Shown: one piece after another, positions 16,804-24,969 of the stretch
Position numbering within the stretch: position 1 is the first letter of the stretch
Layout of the letters: every line of letters starts with the position of its first letter
Source of the DNA: Erythrobacter sp.
Lineage (GTDB): Bacteria > Pseudomonadota > Alphaproteobacteria > Sphingomonadales > Sphingomonadaceae
DNA: 36,388 nt
Assembly (NCBI GenBank): GCA_030148605.1
Contig: JASBTD010000007.1
Coordinates: 1-36,388 of the forward strand
Direction of reading: 5' to 3'
Translations under genes and position numbers: made by a program
Notes under the pieces: model-generated
The model's database searches: none
What the model saw: only the letters and a program-made list of their open reading frames with translations
Told to the model about the DNA's origin: nothing

Positions 16804-18609
16804 CTAACCTGGCAGGCTGAGCGGCCTTGTCTCGTAATGCAGCTGCCATTGCTGGACGTCAGCCAGCATGATCTCGCTCAAGCGGCGCGAGCGTTCGATC
16901 AACCGGTCATAGCGCAAGGGGTCCGCATCGATCGCCACTTTCAGGCTTTCCAGACGGCGCGCGATCACAGCTGATCGTTCACTCGTCGCAGCGAAATCGC
17001 CTTGCATGCGGATGCCATAGAGCGCCGCGGCAAGCGCCGGGAACAGTGCAGTCAGGAAGGTGACAATTTCCGTCATCCCGAAACCCAACACACCAACATT
17101 CTTGCCCATGGTGAAAGAGATCGCGAGATAGGCGACACAGGCCAGGATCGTGCCGCCGAACAGCAGATCGCCGGTCTGATGCAGCCGGTGATTGGCGTGA
17201 TGCATCGCGTGCTTGTTGGCTTCATGATAGGATGCCTGCGCTTCGATCAGATGCGCCATCGCGTCACGCACCTTGCCGAGATAGGCCTGGTCGAGCGTCG
17301 CCTTGGCCAGGCCCAGTTCACGTGCGCAGGCCCGCGCATACCAGCTCGCCCAACCGGGGTGGCGTGTGCCGTCTTCGACATCGCGCAGCGACAGCCGGCC
17401 AAGCGTGGCGTTGAGCATCAATTGCCTCAATCGCTCCGCCAGATGCCGCTGGTCAATCCAGCGTTGATGGAAATTGGCGCGGTTGGCTGCGCGGGTATTG
17501 GCGATGATCAGCAGGATCACCAGCAATTCGGCTGCGATCAGAGCTTTCTTCGCTTCAGGGAACAGCAGCCCGGACAAGGCGAGCAAAACTGCCACGCCCG
17601 CCATTGCGAAATTGACGACAAAGCTGGATCGGAATCGCAAGGCGAACAGATTGGCCTTGGCATCGGCGCGCCCGAAACGCTGCAGCAGCGGGCCGTTCAG
17701 ATGCGATCCGAAATGGCCGTTTTCTGCGAAGGGCGTAGTCAGGCTGCGCGCATGATCCGCGGCAGTCTCTGCATCATTGGGCTGGAAGGACAGCTTTGAC
17801 CACGGGCGTGCACCGGTGAGCCCCATCAGCAATGGCCATGCAAACACCCGCTCCCGGTGCCGCTCTTCGATATGTGTAAAGCGTTTGAGCGCTTCCAGCT
17901 CGCGGCCGATCGGCGGGGCGCACAGCGCTTCGATCAGCGCGGGCAGAGCGGTCTTCGCGTCTGCGCGCTCGACACCGTCGACTGATGGGCGGTCAGGGAT
18001 CGCTGTGTGCAATCCGCTCCACAGGATCTCCGGAGGCTTCTCGCCTTGCGCGTCGATATGGATCACTGGTTGGTGCCGCGCGACCGCTTCTGCCACCACT
18101 TGCGTGGTGCCGCCGCGTCCGCGCGCTGCTTCGCCGTCCCAGATTGCGATCAGGATATCGGACTGCCCCAGCACGACATCGCCAGCCATTTCATACGCTG
18201 CTTCATCGCCGCTGTGATAATCGGCCAGCGAAAGCGTGGAATCCGCACGATCGATCAGCGCCTGCGTGCGCGCCCATTCTTCCTTGCCGAAATCCTTGGT
18301 GTAAACCTCTGGCGGGAAGGGCAGGCAGACTGAAAGATGGACCTTGGATTCCAGCGCCGCTTCTGCCGCCAGCACGTCTGCGCCTTCAGCCAGCGAAGAG
18401 AGCAGCTTTGCCTGCGCCGGCTCGGTCGAGAAAACATCGGCGTGGGCGGGCTGCAGTTGCTCAAGCGTGGCTTGCGCCAGAGCGAACATCTCTGCACATT
18501 GCCGCTTGACCAAATCGTGATGCTTGATGTGGAGCCGCGGCGGGCGATGGCCCGTCACGCCAAATCGCAAAACCAGACGCGGACGAAAGTCGTTGCTGTC
18601 TTGCGTCAA
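16804..18609 (-). CDS. SLOG-like nucleotide-binding domain with four-helix membrane region
   Basis: About 601 residues from a TTG at 18609, preceded by GGGGA; the frame stays open to a TTG at 18669 (621 residues) and there is no early ATG. The N-terminal half looks like a SLOG/LOG-type Rossmann domain: GVTGHR (17-22), SSLAEGAD (71-78), LPFPPEVYTKDF (near 95-106) and IWDGEAARGRGGTTQ (near 155). The C-terminal half has two pairs of membrane helices (about 327-370 and 483-536), the first followed by WIDQRHLAERLRQLM and the last by arginine-rich helices ending DVQQWQLHYETR. SLOG domains with membrane effector modules (SLATT type) are predicted nucleotide-signal sensors in conflict systems; assignment here is by pattern only and function is unknown. 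Confidence 0.75.
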   Translation of the reverse strand: MTQDSNDFRPRLVLRFGVTGHRPPRLHIKHHDLVKRQCAEMFALAQATLEQLQPAHADVFSTEPAQAKLLSSLAEGADVLAAEAALESKVHLSVCLPFPPEVYTKDFGKEEWARTQALIDRADSTLSLADYHSGDEAAYEMAGDVVLGQSDILIAIWDGEAARGRGGTTQVVAEAVARHQPVIHIDAQGEKPPEILWSGLHTAIPDRPSVDGVERADAKTALPALIEALCAPPIGRELEALKRFTHIEERHRERVFAWPLLMGLTGARPWSKLSFQPNDAETAADHARSLTTPFAENGHFGSHLNGPLLQRFGRADAKANLFALRFRSSFVVNFAMAGVAVLLALSGLLFPEAKKALIAAELLVILLIIANTRAANRANFHQRWIDQRHLAERLRQLMLNATLGRLSLRDVEDGTRHPGWASWYARACARELGLAKATLDQAYLGKVRDAMAHLIEAQASYHEANKHAMHHANHRLHQTGDLLFGGTILACVAYLAISFTMGKNVGVLGFGMTEIVTFLTALFPALAAALYGIRMQGDFAATSERSAVIARRLESLKVAIDADPLRYDRLIERSRRLSEIMLADVQQWQLHYETRPLSLPG

Positions 18610-18658
18610 ACCGAAATCCCCGCCTGCCAAGAACCAAGACTGGTATGGATAGAGGCCC

Positions 18659-18690
18659 TTCCTTGGCAAAACAACTGATCTGCCAAGGAA
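18659..18690. promoter_or_regulatory. Perfect 10-bp inverted repeat, candidate operator
   Basis: TTCCTTGGCA (18659-18668) and TGCCAAGGAA (18681-18690) are perfect inverted repeats 12 bases apart, in the gap between the divergent SLOG-like gene and the aldehyde dehydrogenase. A related half-site TGCCAAGAA occurs at 18625-18633. The spacing suits a dimeric regulator or a LysR-type pair of half-sites. It could also form an RNA hairpin. Confidence 0.5.
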
Positions 18691-18772
18691 TTGAGTTGAT
18701 TGTCGCCGCCAGCATGCATGGACCTCTCACTTGAGACTGGTAAGGAGGGCCAACAGAGTCGGAGGAGGAAAC

Positions 18773-20206
18773 GTGACTCAATACCCCCAATTGGAACTTT
18801 TGATCGCCGGTGAAGCAATCGGCGCCAGCGCGCGCGAAACAATCGATGTGCTTAATCCTGCAACGGGCGAAGCCATGGCTGCGCTGCCTAAAGCGACCGC
18901 GGCCGACTTGGACGCATCGCTCGATGCGGCGGCGAATGGCTTCAAAAGCTGGCGCGCGGTGTCTGCGGACGAGCGCGAAGCGGTGCTGCGCAAAGGCGCC
19001 GCGCTGATCCGCGAGCGCGCAAAGGATATCGGCGCGGCGATCACTCTGGAGCAAGGCAAGCCGCTGAAGGAAGCGATTGGCGAGACGATCTATTGCGCCA
19101 TGCTGCTGGAATTCTACGCGGGCGAATGCAAACGGCTCTATGGCCGCACACTGGTGCGCCCGGATGGCCAGCGCGTGGAAGTGCGGCATGAGCCGGTTGG
19201 CCCGGTGGCGGGCTTTTCGGCATGGAACTTCCCGGCCTTGAACGTGATGCGCAAGGTGGGCGGGCCGCTGGCGGCGGGCTGTTCGGTGATCGTCAAACCA
19301 TCTGAAGAGACACCCGCCGGCGGACTCGGCATCGTCAAGGCGTTGCACGATGCCGGTGTGCCGGGCGACGTGCTGCAATGCGTGTTCGGCGTGCCGTCTG
19401 ACATCAGCGAGCATCTGCTCGCCAGCCCTGTCATCCGCAAAGTCACCTTCACCGGTTCGACTGCGGTGGGCAAGCATCTGGCCAAGCTGGCAGCGGAGAA
19501 TCTCCAACGCACTACGCTGGAACTGGGCGGCCACGGGCCGGTACTGGTGTTCAAGGATGCCGATATCGACAAGGCGCTCGACACCATGGCGGGCAACAAA
19601 TTCCGCAATGCGGGGCAGGTTTGCGTCAGTCCCACGCGCTTTCTGGTCGAAGAAGACGTGTTCGAGCGCTTCCGCGATGGTTTCGTCGAACGTGCCAAGG
19701 CGGTGAAAGTCGGCAATGGCATGGATGGCGACACACAGATGGGGCCGATGGCAAGCGAGCGCGGCCCGGATGGCGTCCAGGCCAAACTTGCGGACGCGCT
19801 CGACAAAGGCGCGAAGCTGAACGCGGGCGGCAACCGGATCGGCAATCAGGGCTTCTTCCATGAGCCGACCGTGCTTTCCGAAGTGCCGCTGGATGCGACG
19901 ATCATGAATGAAGAGCCGTTCGGCCCGGTCGCGATGATCAACCCGATGAAGGGCGAAGCGGCCATGCTCGAAGAGGCCAACCGCTTGCCTTACGGCTTGG
20001 CTGCCTATGCATGGACGCAGGATGCTGCGCGCCGCATGCGTATGGCGAGCGAAATCGAAGCCGGCATGATCGCAATCAATGGCGGCACTGTCAGCGCGGC
20101 TGATGCGCCGTTTGGCGGTGTCAAATGGTCAGGCTATGGCTTGGAAGATGGCGCAGAAGGCGTCAGCGCCTGCATGGTCTCGAAGACCGTCCACGAATCC
20201 GCTTGA
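18773..20206 (+). CDS. NAD(P)-dependent aldehyde dehydrogenase (succinate-semialdehyde-type)
   Basis: A 477-residue aldehyde dehydrogenase oxidising an aldehyde to the acid. The GTG at 18773 is chosen because GGAGGAGG (18761-18768) lies just upstream; the frame stays open to 18731. Catalytic residues are E250 in LELGGHGP and C284 in NAGQVCVSPTR; the nucleotide-binding FTGSTAVGKHL is present. The overall wording is closest to the succinate-semialdehyde dehydrogenase group, but substrate cannot be read from sequence. It stands 14 bases before the glutathione-dependent formaldehyde dehydrogenase gene, so it is probably the first gene of that operon and may deal with a related aldehyde. Confidence 0.93.
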   Translation: MTQYPQLELLIAGEAIGASARETIDVLNPATGEAMAALPKATAADLDASLDAAANGFKSWRAVSADEREAVLRKGAALIRERAKDIGAAITLEQGKPLKEAIGETIYCAMLLEFYAGECKRLYGRTLVRPDGQRVEVRHEPVGPVAGFSAWNFPALNVMRKVGGPLAAGCSVIVKPSEETPAGGLGIVKALHDAGVPGDVLQCVFGVPSDISEHLLASPVIRKVTFTGSTAVGKHLAKLAAENLQRTTLELGGHGPVLVFKDADIDKALDTMAGNKFRNAGQVCVSPTRFLVEEDVFERFRDGFVERAKAVKVGNGMDGDTQMGPMASERGPDGVQAKLADALDKGAKLNAGGNRIGNQGFFHEPTVLSEVPLDATIMNEEPFGPVAMINPMKGEAAMLEEANRLPYGLAAYAWTQDAARRMRMASEIEAGMIAINGGTVSAADAPFGGVKWSGYGLEDGAEGVSACMVSKTVHESA

Positions 20207-20220
20207 GGGAGTAAACTGCA

Positions 20221-21333
20221 ATGAAAACCCGCGCCGCCGTAGCTTTCGAAGCGAAGAAACCGCTGGAGATCGTGGAAGTCGATCTGGAAGGCCCGAAAGA
20301 GGGCGAAGTGCTGGTCGAAATCATGGCCACCGGCATATGCCACACCGATGCCTACACGCTCGACGGGTTCGACAGCGAAGGAATCTTCCCGTCGATCCTG
20401 GGCCATGAAGGCGCAGGGATCGTGCGTGAGGTTGGCCCCGGTGTAACTTCGGTCGCGCCCGACGACCATGTGATCCCGCTTTACACGCCCGAATGCCGCC
20501 AGTGTAAGAGCTGCCTCAGCAGCAAGACCAATTTGTGCACTGCGATCCGGGCGACGCAAGGGCAAGGCCTGATGCCGGATGGCACCAGCCGCTTCAGCTA
20601 CAAGGGGCAGACGATCTTCCATTACATGGGCTGTTCAACCTTTTCGAACTTCACCGTGCTGCCGGAAATCGCCGTCGCCAAGATCCGTGAAGACGCGCCG
20701 TTCAAGACCAGCTGCTACATCGGTTGCGGCGTGACCACCGGCGTTGGCGCAGTGACCAATACCGCCAAGGTGCAGGTGGGCGACAATGTCGTGGTGTTCG
20801 GGCTGGGCGGGATTGGCCTCAACGTGATCCAGGGCGCCAAGCTGGCAGGTGCAAACAAGATCATCGGGATCGACATCAATGAGACCCGCGAGGGATGGGG
20901 CCGCAAATTCGGCATGACTGATTTCCTCAACACCAAAGGCATGAGCCGCGATGATGTAGTCGCCAAGGTAGTAGCGATGACCGATGGCGGCGCGGACTAT
21001 ACCTTTGATTGCACCGGCAATACCGAAGTGATGCGCACCGCGCTCGAATGCTGCCATCGCGGCTGGGGCACCAGCGTGATCATCGGCGTGGCCGAAGCGG
21101 GCCAGGAGATCGCAACGCGCCCGTTCCAGCTGGTGACAGGCCGCAACTGGCGCGGGACCGCCTTTGGCGGGGCCAAGGGCCGCACCGATGTTCCCAAGAT
21201 CGTCGATTGGTATATGGACGGCAAGATCCAGATCGATCCGATGATCACGCATGTGCTGAGCCTGGAAGAGATCAACAAGGGTTTCGACCTGATGCATGCG
21301 GGCGAAAGCATCCGCAGCGTGGTGGTGTATTGA
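20221..21333 (+). CDS. frmA: S-(hydroxymethyl)glutathione dehydrogenase (class III alcohol dehydrogenase)
   Basis: Oxidises S-hydroxymethylglutathione, the adduct of formaldehyde and glutathione, to S-formylglutathione with NAD+; cytoplasmic. The 370 residues are full length. Catalytic zinc ligands C40 and H62 (with E63) and structural zinc cysteines C92, C95, C98 and C106 ([17 protein letters not shown]) are all present, and [12 protein letters not shown] marks the NAD site. CSTFSNF and [11 protein letters not shown] are class III signatures. The stop overlaps the next ATG by one base (TGATG). Also called adhC. Confidence 0.97.
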   Translation: MKTRAAVAFEAKKPLEIVEVDLEGPKEGEVLVEIMATGICHTDAYTLDGFDSEGIFPSILGHEGAGIVREVGPGVTSVAPDDHVIPLYTPECRQCKSCLSSKTNLCTAIRATQGQGLMPDGTSRFSYKGQTIFHYMGCSTFSNFTVLPEIAVAKIREDAPFKTSCYIGCGVTTGVGAVTNTAKVQVGDNVVVFGLGGIGLNVIQGAKLAGANKIIGIDINETREGWGRKFGMTDFLNTKGMSRDDVVAKVVAMTDGGADYTFDCTGNTEVMRTALECCHRGWGTSVIIGVAEAGQEIATRPFQLVTGRNWRGTAFGGAKGRTDVPKIVDWYMDGKIQIDPMITHVLSLEEINKGFDLMHAGESIRSVVVY

Positions 21334-21689
21334 TGGTCAAAGCGATCAATCTGGCGGAGAAATTCGGCCTGTTTTCAGAGCAATGGTCCCCCAAGATCGT
21401 AGCCAGGTTCAACAGCAATGAAATTCGCCTGTGCAAGCTTGAGGGCGAGTACCACTGGCACCATCATAGCGATACGGATGAGCTGTTTCTGGTTGTCGAG
21501 GGCGTGCTGGAGATCGATTTTGAACACGGGACCGAGCGGCTCGGCCCCGGCGAGATGGTGGTTGTGCCAGCCGGCACTGAACACCGCCCGCGTGCGGTCG
21601 ATGGCGAAGCCAAGGTCTTTGTGATGGATGCCGAAGGAACGCCGAATTCAGGCGATCCGGAAACGGCCACGCTGGCCGTCGATATCTGA
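21333..21689 (+). CDS. Small cupin-domain protein
   Basis: 118 residues starting [14 protein letters not shown]; the ATG shares one base with the preceding stop. A single conserved cupin barrel: motif 1 HWHHHSDTDELFLVVEG with the metal-type histidines and glutamate, and motif 2 PGEMVVVPAGTEHRP with the second histidine. Cupins of this size bind a metal and small ligands; no specific reaction can be assigned. Its tight coupling inside the formaldehyde operon suggests a supporting role in aldehyde handling, which is inference. Confidence 0.88.
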   Translation: MVKAINLAEKFGLFSEQWSPKIVARFNSNEIRLCKLEGEYHWHHHSDTDELFLVVEGVLEIDFEHGTERLGPGEMVVVPAGTEHRPRAVDGEAKVFVMDAEGTPNSGDPETATLAVDI

Positions 21690-21692
21690 CAC

Positions 21693-22193
21693 ATGCGCGG
21701 CGAGGCTGGGCTCTATGGTGACCTTCGCGCGCTGGATATCGCGCATGAAGTGCACGAGCATCCGGCTGTCTTCACCGTCGAGGAAAGCCGCGCGATCAAG
21801 ACAGACATCGCCTGTCTGCATACCAAGAACCTGTTCCTGAAGGATGCGACGGGCGCGTTCTGGCTGCTCACTGTTCCGGCAGAGGTACAGGTTGACCTGA
21901 AGGCCCTGCCGCAAGCAATCGGGTGCAAGCGGGTGAGCTTTGGCAAGGCGGAGGACATGGGGCGGCTGATCGGAATCCAGCCGGGCTCGGTCACACCGCT
22001 CGCCATGATCAATGCGGAGCCGGGCAGTATCGCATTGGTGCTGGATGCGGAGCTTGCGGTTAGCGAGCCGGTGGGTGTGCATCCGCTGCGCAACACCGCA
22101 ACCATCACGTTTGCGGGCACAGTCATCCTCAGGCTCGCTGAACATTGGGGACATACGCCGATGACCGCCACGATCCCGAAGAAGGACACATGA
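21693..22193 (+). CDS. YbaK/ProX-type aminoacyl-tRNA editing protein
   Basis: 166 residues of the stand-alone trans-editing fold that hydrolyses mischarged tRNA, here of the prolyl-tRNA (ProX/ProXp-ala) type. Recognisable segments are HTKNLFLKD (around 43-51), the conserved GSVTPLAMIN (around 97) and VHPLRNTATI (around 128). The usual substrate is alanyl-tRNA(Pro). It starts three bases after the cupin stop and its stop overlaps the ATG at 22190, so it sits inside the formaldehyde operon; a functional tie is unclear. Confidence 0.9.
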   Translation: MRGEAGLYGDLRALDIAHEVHEHPAVFTVEESRAIKTDIACLHTKNLFLKDATGAFWLLTVPAEVQVDLKALPQAIGCKRVSFGKAEDMGRLIGIQPGSVTPLAMINAEPGSIALVLDAELAVSEPVGVHPLRNTATITFAGTVILRLAEHWGHTPMTATIPKKDT

Positions 22194-23035
22194 TGAGCAT
22201 CAAAACTGTTAGCGAGAACAAGGCCTTCGGCGGCACGCAGGGCGTTTACTCGCATGCGTCGGAGAAGACCGGGACAGGGATGACCTTCTCTGTCTACGTT
22301 CCGCCGCACGCGTCGGGACAGAAGCTGCCGGTGCTGTGGTATCTTTCCGGCCTTACGTGCACCCATGCCAATGTGACGGAAAAGGGCGAGTTTCGCGCGG
22401 CCTGTGCCGAGCACGGCATCGTGTTTGTTGCGCCCGACACGTCGCCACGCGGCGACGATGTGCCTGATAGCGCGGACGAATATGATTTCGGCAAGGGCGC
22501 GGGCTTCTATGTCGATGCGACGCGCAAGCCATGGCGCAAGCACTACCGGATGCGCAGCTATATCGAGCGCGAATTGCCCGAAACGCTCGCTGCGCATTTT
22601 CCCGTCGACATGGACCGGCAAGCGATCACCGGACATTCGATGGGCGGGCATGGCGCGCTTTCCATCGGGCTGCGCAACGCGGCGCGGTTCCGCTCTATCA
22701 GCGCATTCTCACCCATTGTCGCGCCGAGCCGGGTGCCGTGGGGCGAGAAGGCGCTGGGCCGCTATCTGAGTGATGATCGCGCGGCGTGGCGTGAATATGA
22801 TGCGGTCGCGCTGATCGAAGACGGTGCGCGGCATGAGCACATTCTTGTCGATCAAGGCACTGCGGACAATTTCCTGGCAGAACAGCTACAGACGCACCGC
22901 TTGACTGAAGCCTGTGATGCCGCAGGAATGAGTGCCACCATCCGCATGCAGGATGGCTATGATCATTCCTATTACTTCATCTCGACCTTCATGGCCGAGC
23001 ATGTTGCCTGGCACGCCGAGCGGTTGAAGGGTTAG
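22193..23035 (+). CDS. fghA: S-formylglutathione hydrolase
   Basis: Releases formate and glutathione from S-formylglutathione, completing glutathione-dependent formaldehyde oxidation; cytoplasmic alpha/beta hydrolase (esterase D family). 280 residues from the ATG at 22193, which has AAGGA six bases upstream; ATG at 22190 is possible. Catalytic triad: S149 in GHSMGGHGAL, D225 in DQGTADNF, H258 in DGYDHSYYF. LSGLTCTHANVTEKGEF near the N-terminus is characteristic. The stop codon overlaps the stop of the convergent fahA by two to three bases. Confidence 0.97.
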   Translation: MSIKTVSENKAFGGTQGVYSHASEKTGTGMTFSVYVPPHASGQKLPVLWYLSGLTCTHANVTEKGEFRAACAEHGIVFVAPDTSPRGDDVPDSADEYDFGKGAGFYVDATRKPWRKHYRMRSYIERELPETLAAHFPVDMDRQAITGHSMGGHGALSIGLRNAARFRSISAFSPIVAPSRVPWGEKALGRYLSDDRAAWREYDAVALIEDGARHEHILVDQGTADNFLAEQLQTHRLTEACDAAGMSATIRMQDGYDHSYYFISTFMAEHVAWHAERLKG

Positions 23036-24042
23036 ACCGCAACCACTGTCTGCTCGATCGCGCCGAAGATCGAGTGATTGTGCGCGTCGCGCATTTCGAT
23101 CCGCACAGTGTCACCCGGTTTCATGAACCCGGTCTTGGGCGCGCCGTCATAGATTGTCTCGATCATGCGGATTTCCGCAATGCAGCTATAGCCAAGCCCG
23201 CCTTCGCTGACCGGTTTACCCGGGCCGCCATCCGCACCCTTGTTGCTGATCGTGCCGGAACCGATGATCGCGCCAGCGCCCAGATTGCGCGTCTTGGCCG
23301 CATGCGCGACCAGCTGCGCCATGTTGAAGGTCGCATCAACGCCCGCTTCCGCACGCCCGAATGCCTCGCCGTTGTAGTCGACCATCAGCGGCAAGTGGAC
23401 GAGCGAGTCCTTCCATGCATCGCCCAACTCGTCAGGAGTGACGGCGACGGGTGAGAACGCGCTGGAGGGCTTGGACTGGAAGAAGCCGAACCCCTTGGCC
23501 AGTTCGCCGGGGATCAGACCGCGCAAGGACACGTCATTGACCAGCATCACCAGCTTGATGTGCTTTGCCGCGTCTTCGACCGATACGCCCATCGGCACAT
23601 CATCGGTGATGACGGCGACTTCGCCTTCCATGTCGCAGCCCCAGGCCACATCGCCCAGCGGGATGTCTTCACGCGGGGCAAGGAAGGCGTCGCTGCCGCC
23701 CTGATACATCAGCGGATCGTGATAGAAGCTTTCCGGCACTTCAGCATCGCGCGCTTTGCGCACCAGCTCGACGTGATTGATGTAAGCTGAGCCATCCGCC
23801 CATTGGTACGCGCGCGGCAGCGGCGAATGCGCTTCGCGTTCGTGAAAGCGCTCGCACGGCACCGCTTCATGCTCGACATCCGTGGCCAGCACTTCGAGCT
23901 TGGGCGCGATGTTAGCCCAGTCATCAAGTGCGGCCTGCAGGGTCGGGGCGATATTGTCCGCCGCGCAATAGCGGGTGAGGTCTTTCGAGACGACGACGAG
24001 CTTGCCGTCACGGGTTCCGTTATTGAGCGTGGCGAGTTTCAT
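23032..24042 (-). CDS. fahA: Fumarylacetoacetate hydrolase
   Basis: Hydrolyses fumarylacetoacetate to fumarate and acetoacetate, the last step of tyrosine breakdown. The 336 residues carry the FAH-fold metal site: DMEGEVAVITDDV (acidic ligands near 138-140), NDVSLRGLIPGELAKGFGFFQSKPS (near 173-195), and GSGTISNKGADGG with the KGAD lysine/aspartate. The start ATG at 24042 overlaps the maiA TGA (ATGA), so both are translated from one message. It belongs with hppD (1469) functionally, though the loci are separate. Confidence 0.95.
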   Translation of the reverse strand: MKLATLNNGTRDGKLVVVSKDLTRYCAADNIAPTLQAALDDWANIAPKLEVLATDVEHEAVPCERFHEREAHSPLPRAYQWADGSAYINHVELVRKARDAEVPESFYHDPLMYQGGSDAFLAPREDIPLGDVAWGCDMEGEVAVITDDVPMGVSVEDAAKHIKLVMLVNDVSLRGLIPGELAKGFGFFQSKPSSAFSPVAVTPDELGDAWKDSLVHLPLMVDYNGEAFGRAEAGVDATFNMAQLVAHAAKTRNLGAGAIIGSGTISNKGADGGPGKPVSEGGLGYSCIAEIRMIETIYDGAPKTGFMKPGDTVRIEMRDAHNHSIFGAIEQTVVAV

Positions 24043-24683
24043 GGAGTGTTCTCCGGATTGTCTATTTGATTGTCAGGGTGCGCGCGCTGGAAGGCAGGCA
24101 GCGCAAGGCAAGCTTTCGCAATGCGCATGATATGCGGGCTGTTGCTGAAGTCGAATGCAAATCGCTCGGCATTGTAGACCTGCGGGAGCAGCACGATTTC
24201 GAACAGGCCGGGGGCATCGAACAGGAAGTCGCCCGAGCCGAGCTGCGCAAGTCTCGCTTCGACCGGTTCCAGAGTGCGCCCGAGCCAGTGGCGATACCAA
24301 GTGTCGATCTCGTCCTGCGAATGGCCCAGCGGATCCTTGAGATACTTGAGCACCGGCAGATTGAGCGGCGCGTGCAGCTCGGTCGCGATGGCATAGGCCA
24401 GCTCGCGTGCTGTATAGCGATCTTCCAGATCGGCGGGCAGAAGTGCAGGCTCGGGATAGGCTTCTTCGAGCCATTCGAGCTGCGCCATCGACTGCGCGCG
24501 GTCGCGCCCGTCAGCCTCCAGCATCGGCACGCTGCCGAACGGGTTGCGGCTGGTGAAGGCTTCGCCCTTCTGCTCGCTGGTGAGGAGGTTCACCGGGATA
24601 TAGTCGTAGTCGATCCCCTTCAGCTCCAGCGCGATGCGCAAGCGGTAGCTGGTCGAACTGCGGTAGTATCCGTAGAGCTTCAT
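24039..24683 (-). CDS. maiA: Maleylacetoacetate isomerase (zeta-class GST)
   Basis: Glutathione-dependent cis-trans isomerase converting maleylacetoacetate to fumarylacetoacetate. 214 residues from the ATG at 24683, with GGGG seven bases upstream; the frame runs further up to 24725, and an ATG at 24689 is an alternative. The N-terminal YYRSSTSYRLRIALELKG is the zeta-class SSxSxRxR signature with the catalytic serine; QSMAQLEWLEEAYP follows in the glutathione site. Translationally coupled to fahA. Its leader contains the long inverted repeat ending 24 bases from the start codon. Confidence 0.94.
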   Translation of the reverse strand: MKLYGYYRSSTSYRLRIALELKGIDYDYIPVNLLTSEQKGEAFTSRNPFGSVPMLEADGRDRAQSMAQLEWLEEAYPEPALLPADLEDRYTARELAYAIATELHAPLNLPVLKYLKDPLGHSQDEIDTWYRHWLGRTLEPVEARLAQLGSGDFLFDAPGLFEIVLLPQVYNAERFAFDFSNSPHIMRIAKACLALPAFQRAHPDNQIDNPENTP

Positions 24684-24707
24684 GCGCATGCCCCATGGTT
24701 GATCCGG

Positions 24708-24785
24708 GCCACCCGCGCCCTCCACCCTTCCGCCCGGATGGTATCCCGGTAGACTCCGGGTGGAAGGGTGGAGGGCGCGGGTGGC
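24708..24785. repeat. Inverted repeat with 31-bp arms upstream of maiA
   Basis: Arms 24708-24738 and 24755-24785 pair over 31 positions with a single mismatch, around a 16-base loop. Each arm is strongly biased, one nearly all C/T and the other nearly all G/A. A transcript would form an exceptionally stable hairpin. There is no U-run. It lies 24 bases from the maiA start and about 185 bases downstream of the gcdH stop, so it could be a leader structure, a processing barrier or a dispersed repeat. The rest of the gap (24786-24969) holds no convincing gene. Confidence 0.8.
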
Positions 24786-24816
24786 TGGGCACTATCCCGA
24801 CAAAGAATCCTACACG

Positions 24817-24834
24817 ATGGAACACATGGAACAC
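24817..24834. repeat. Tandem 9-base direct repeat
   Basis: ATGGAACAC occurs twice back to back (24817-24825, 24826-24834) in the gap between gcdH and maiA, 32 bases beyond the long inverted repeat. It may be part of one composite intergenic element with that repeat; on its own the evidence is thin. Confidence 0.4.
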
Positions 24835-24969
24835 TGTCCAGGGGCAGAAAAACCATCTGCTTTTCAGCTGTTTGACGACTAGCGTATTGGAGCCTTGTTG
24901 GATTGGAGTGCATCCTGCCTTCATGCCACTTTCCGGCATTGTAGGACAGACTGATGCGCGCCGATTCCA

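Noticed and set aside
18461..19861. Open frame of about 466 codons opposite the aldehyde dehydrogenase
   Set aside because: Antisense shadow of a gene with intact catalytic residues and a strong ribosome-binding site.
24511..24939. Open frame of about 142 codons across the start of maiA and the long inverted repeat
   Set aside because: It overlaps maiA in another frame and its middle part is simply the translated inverted repeat.
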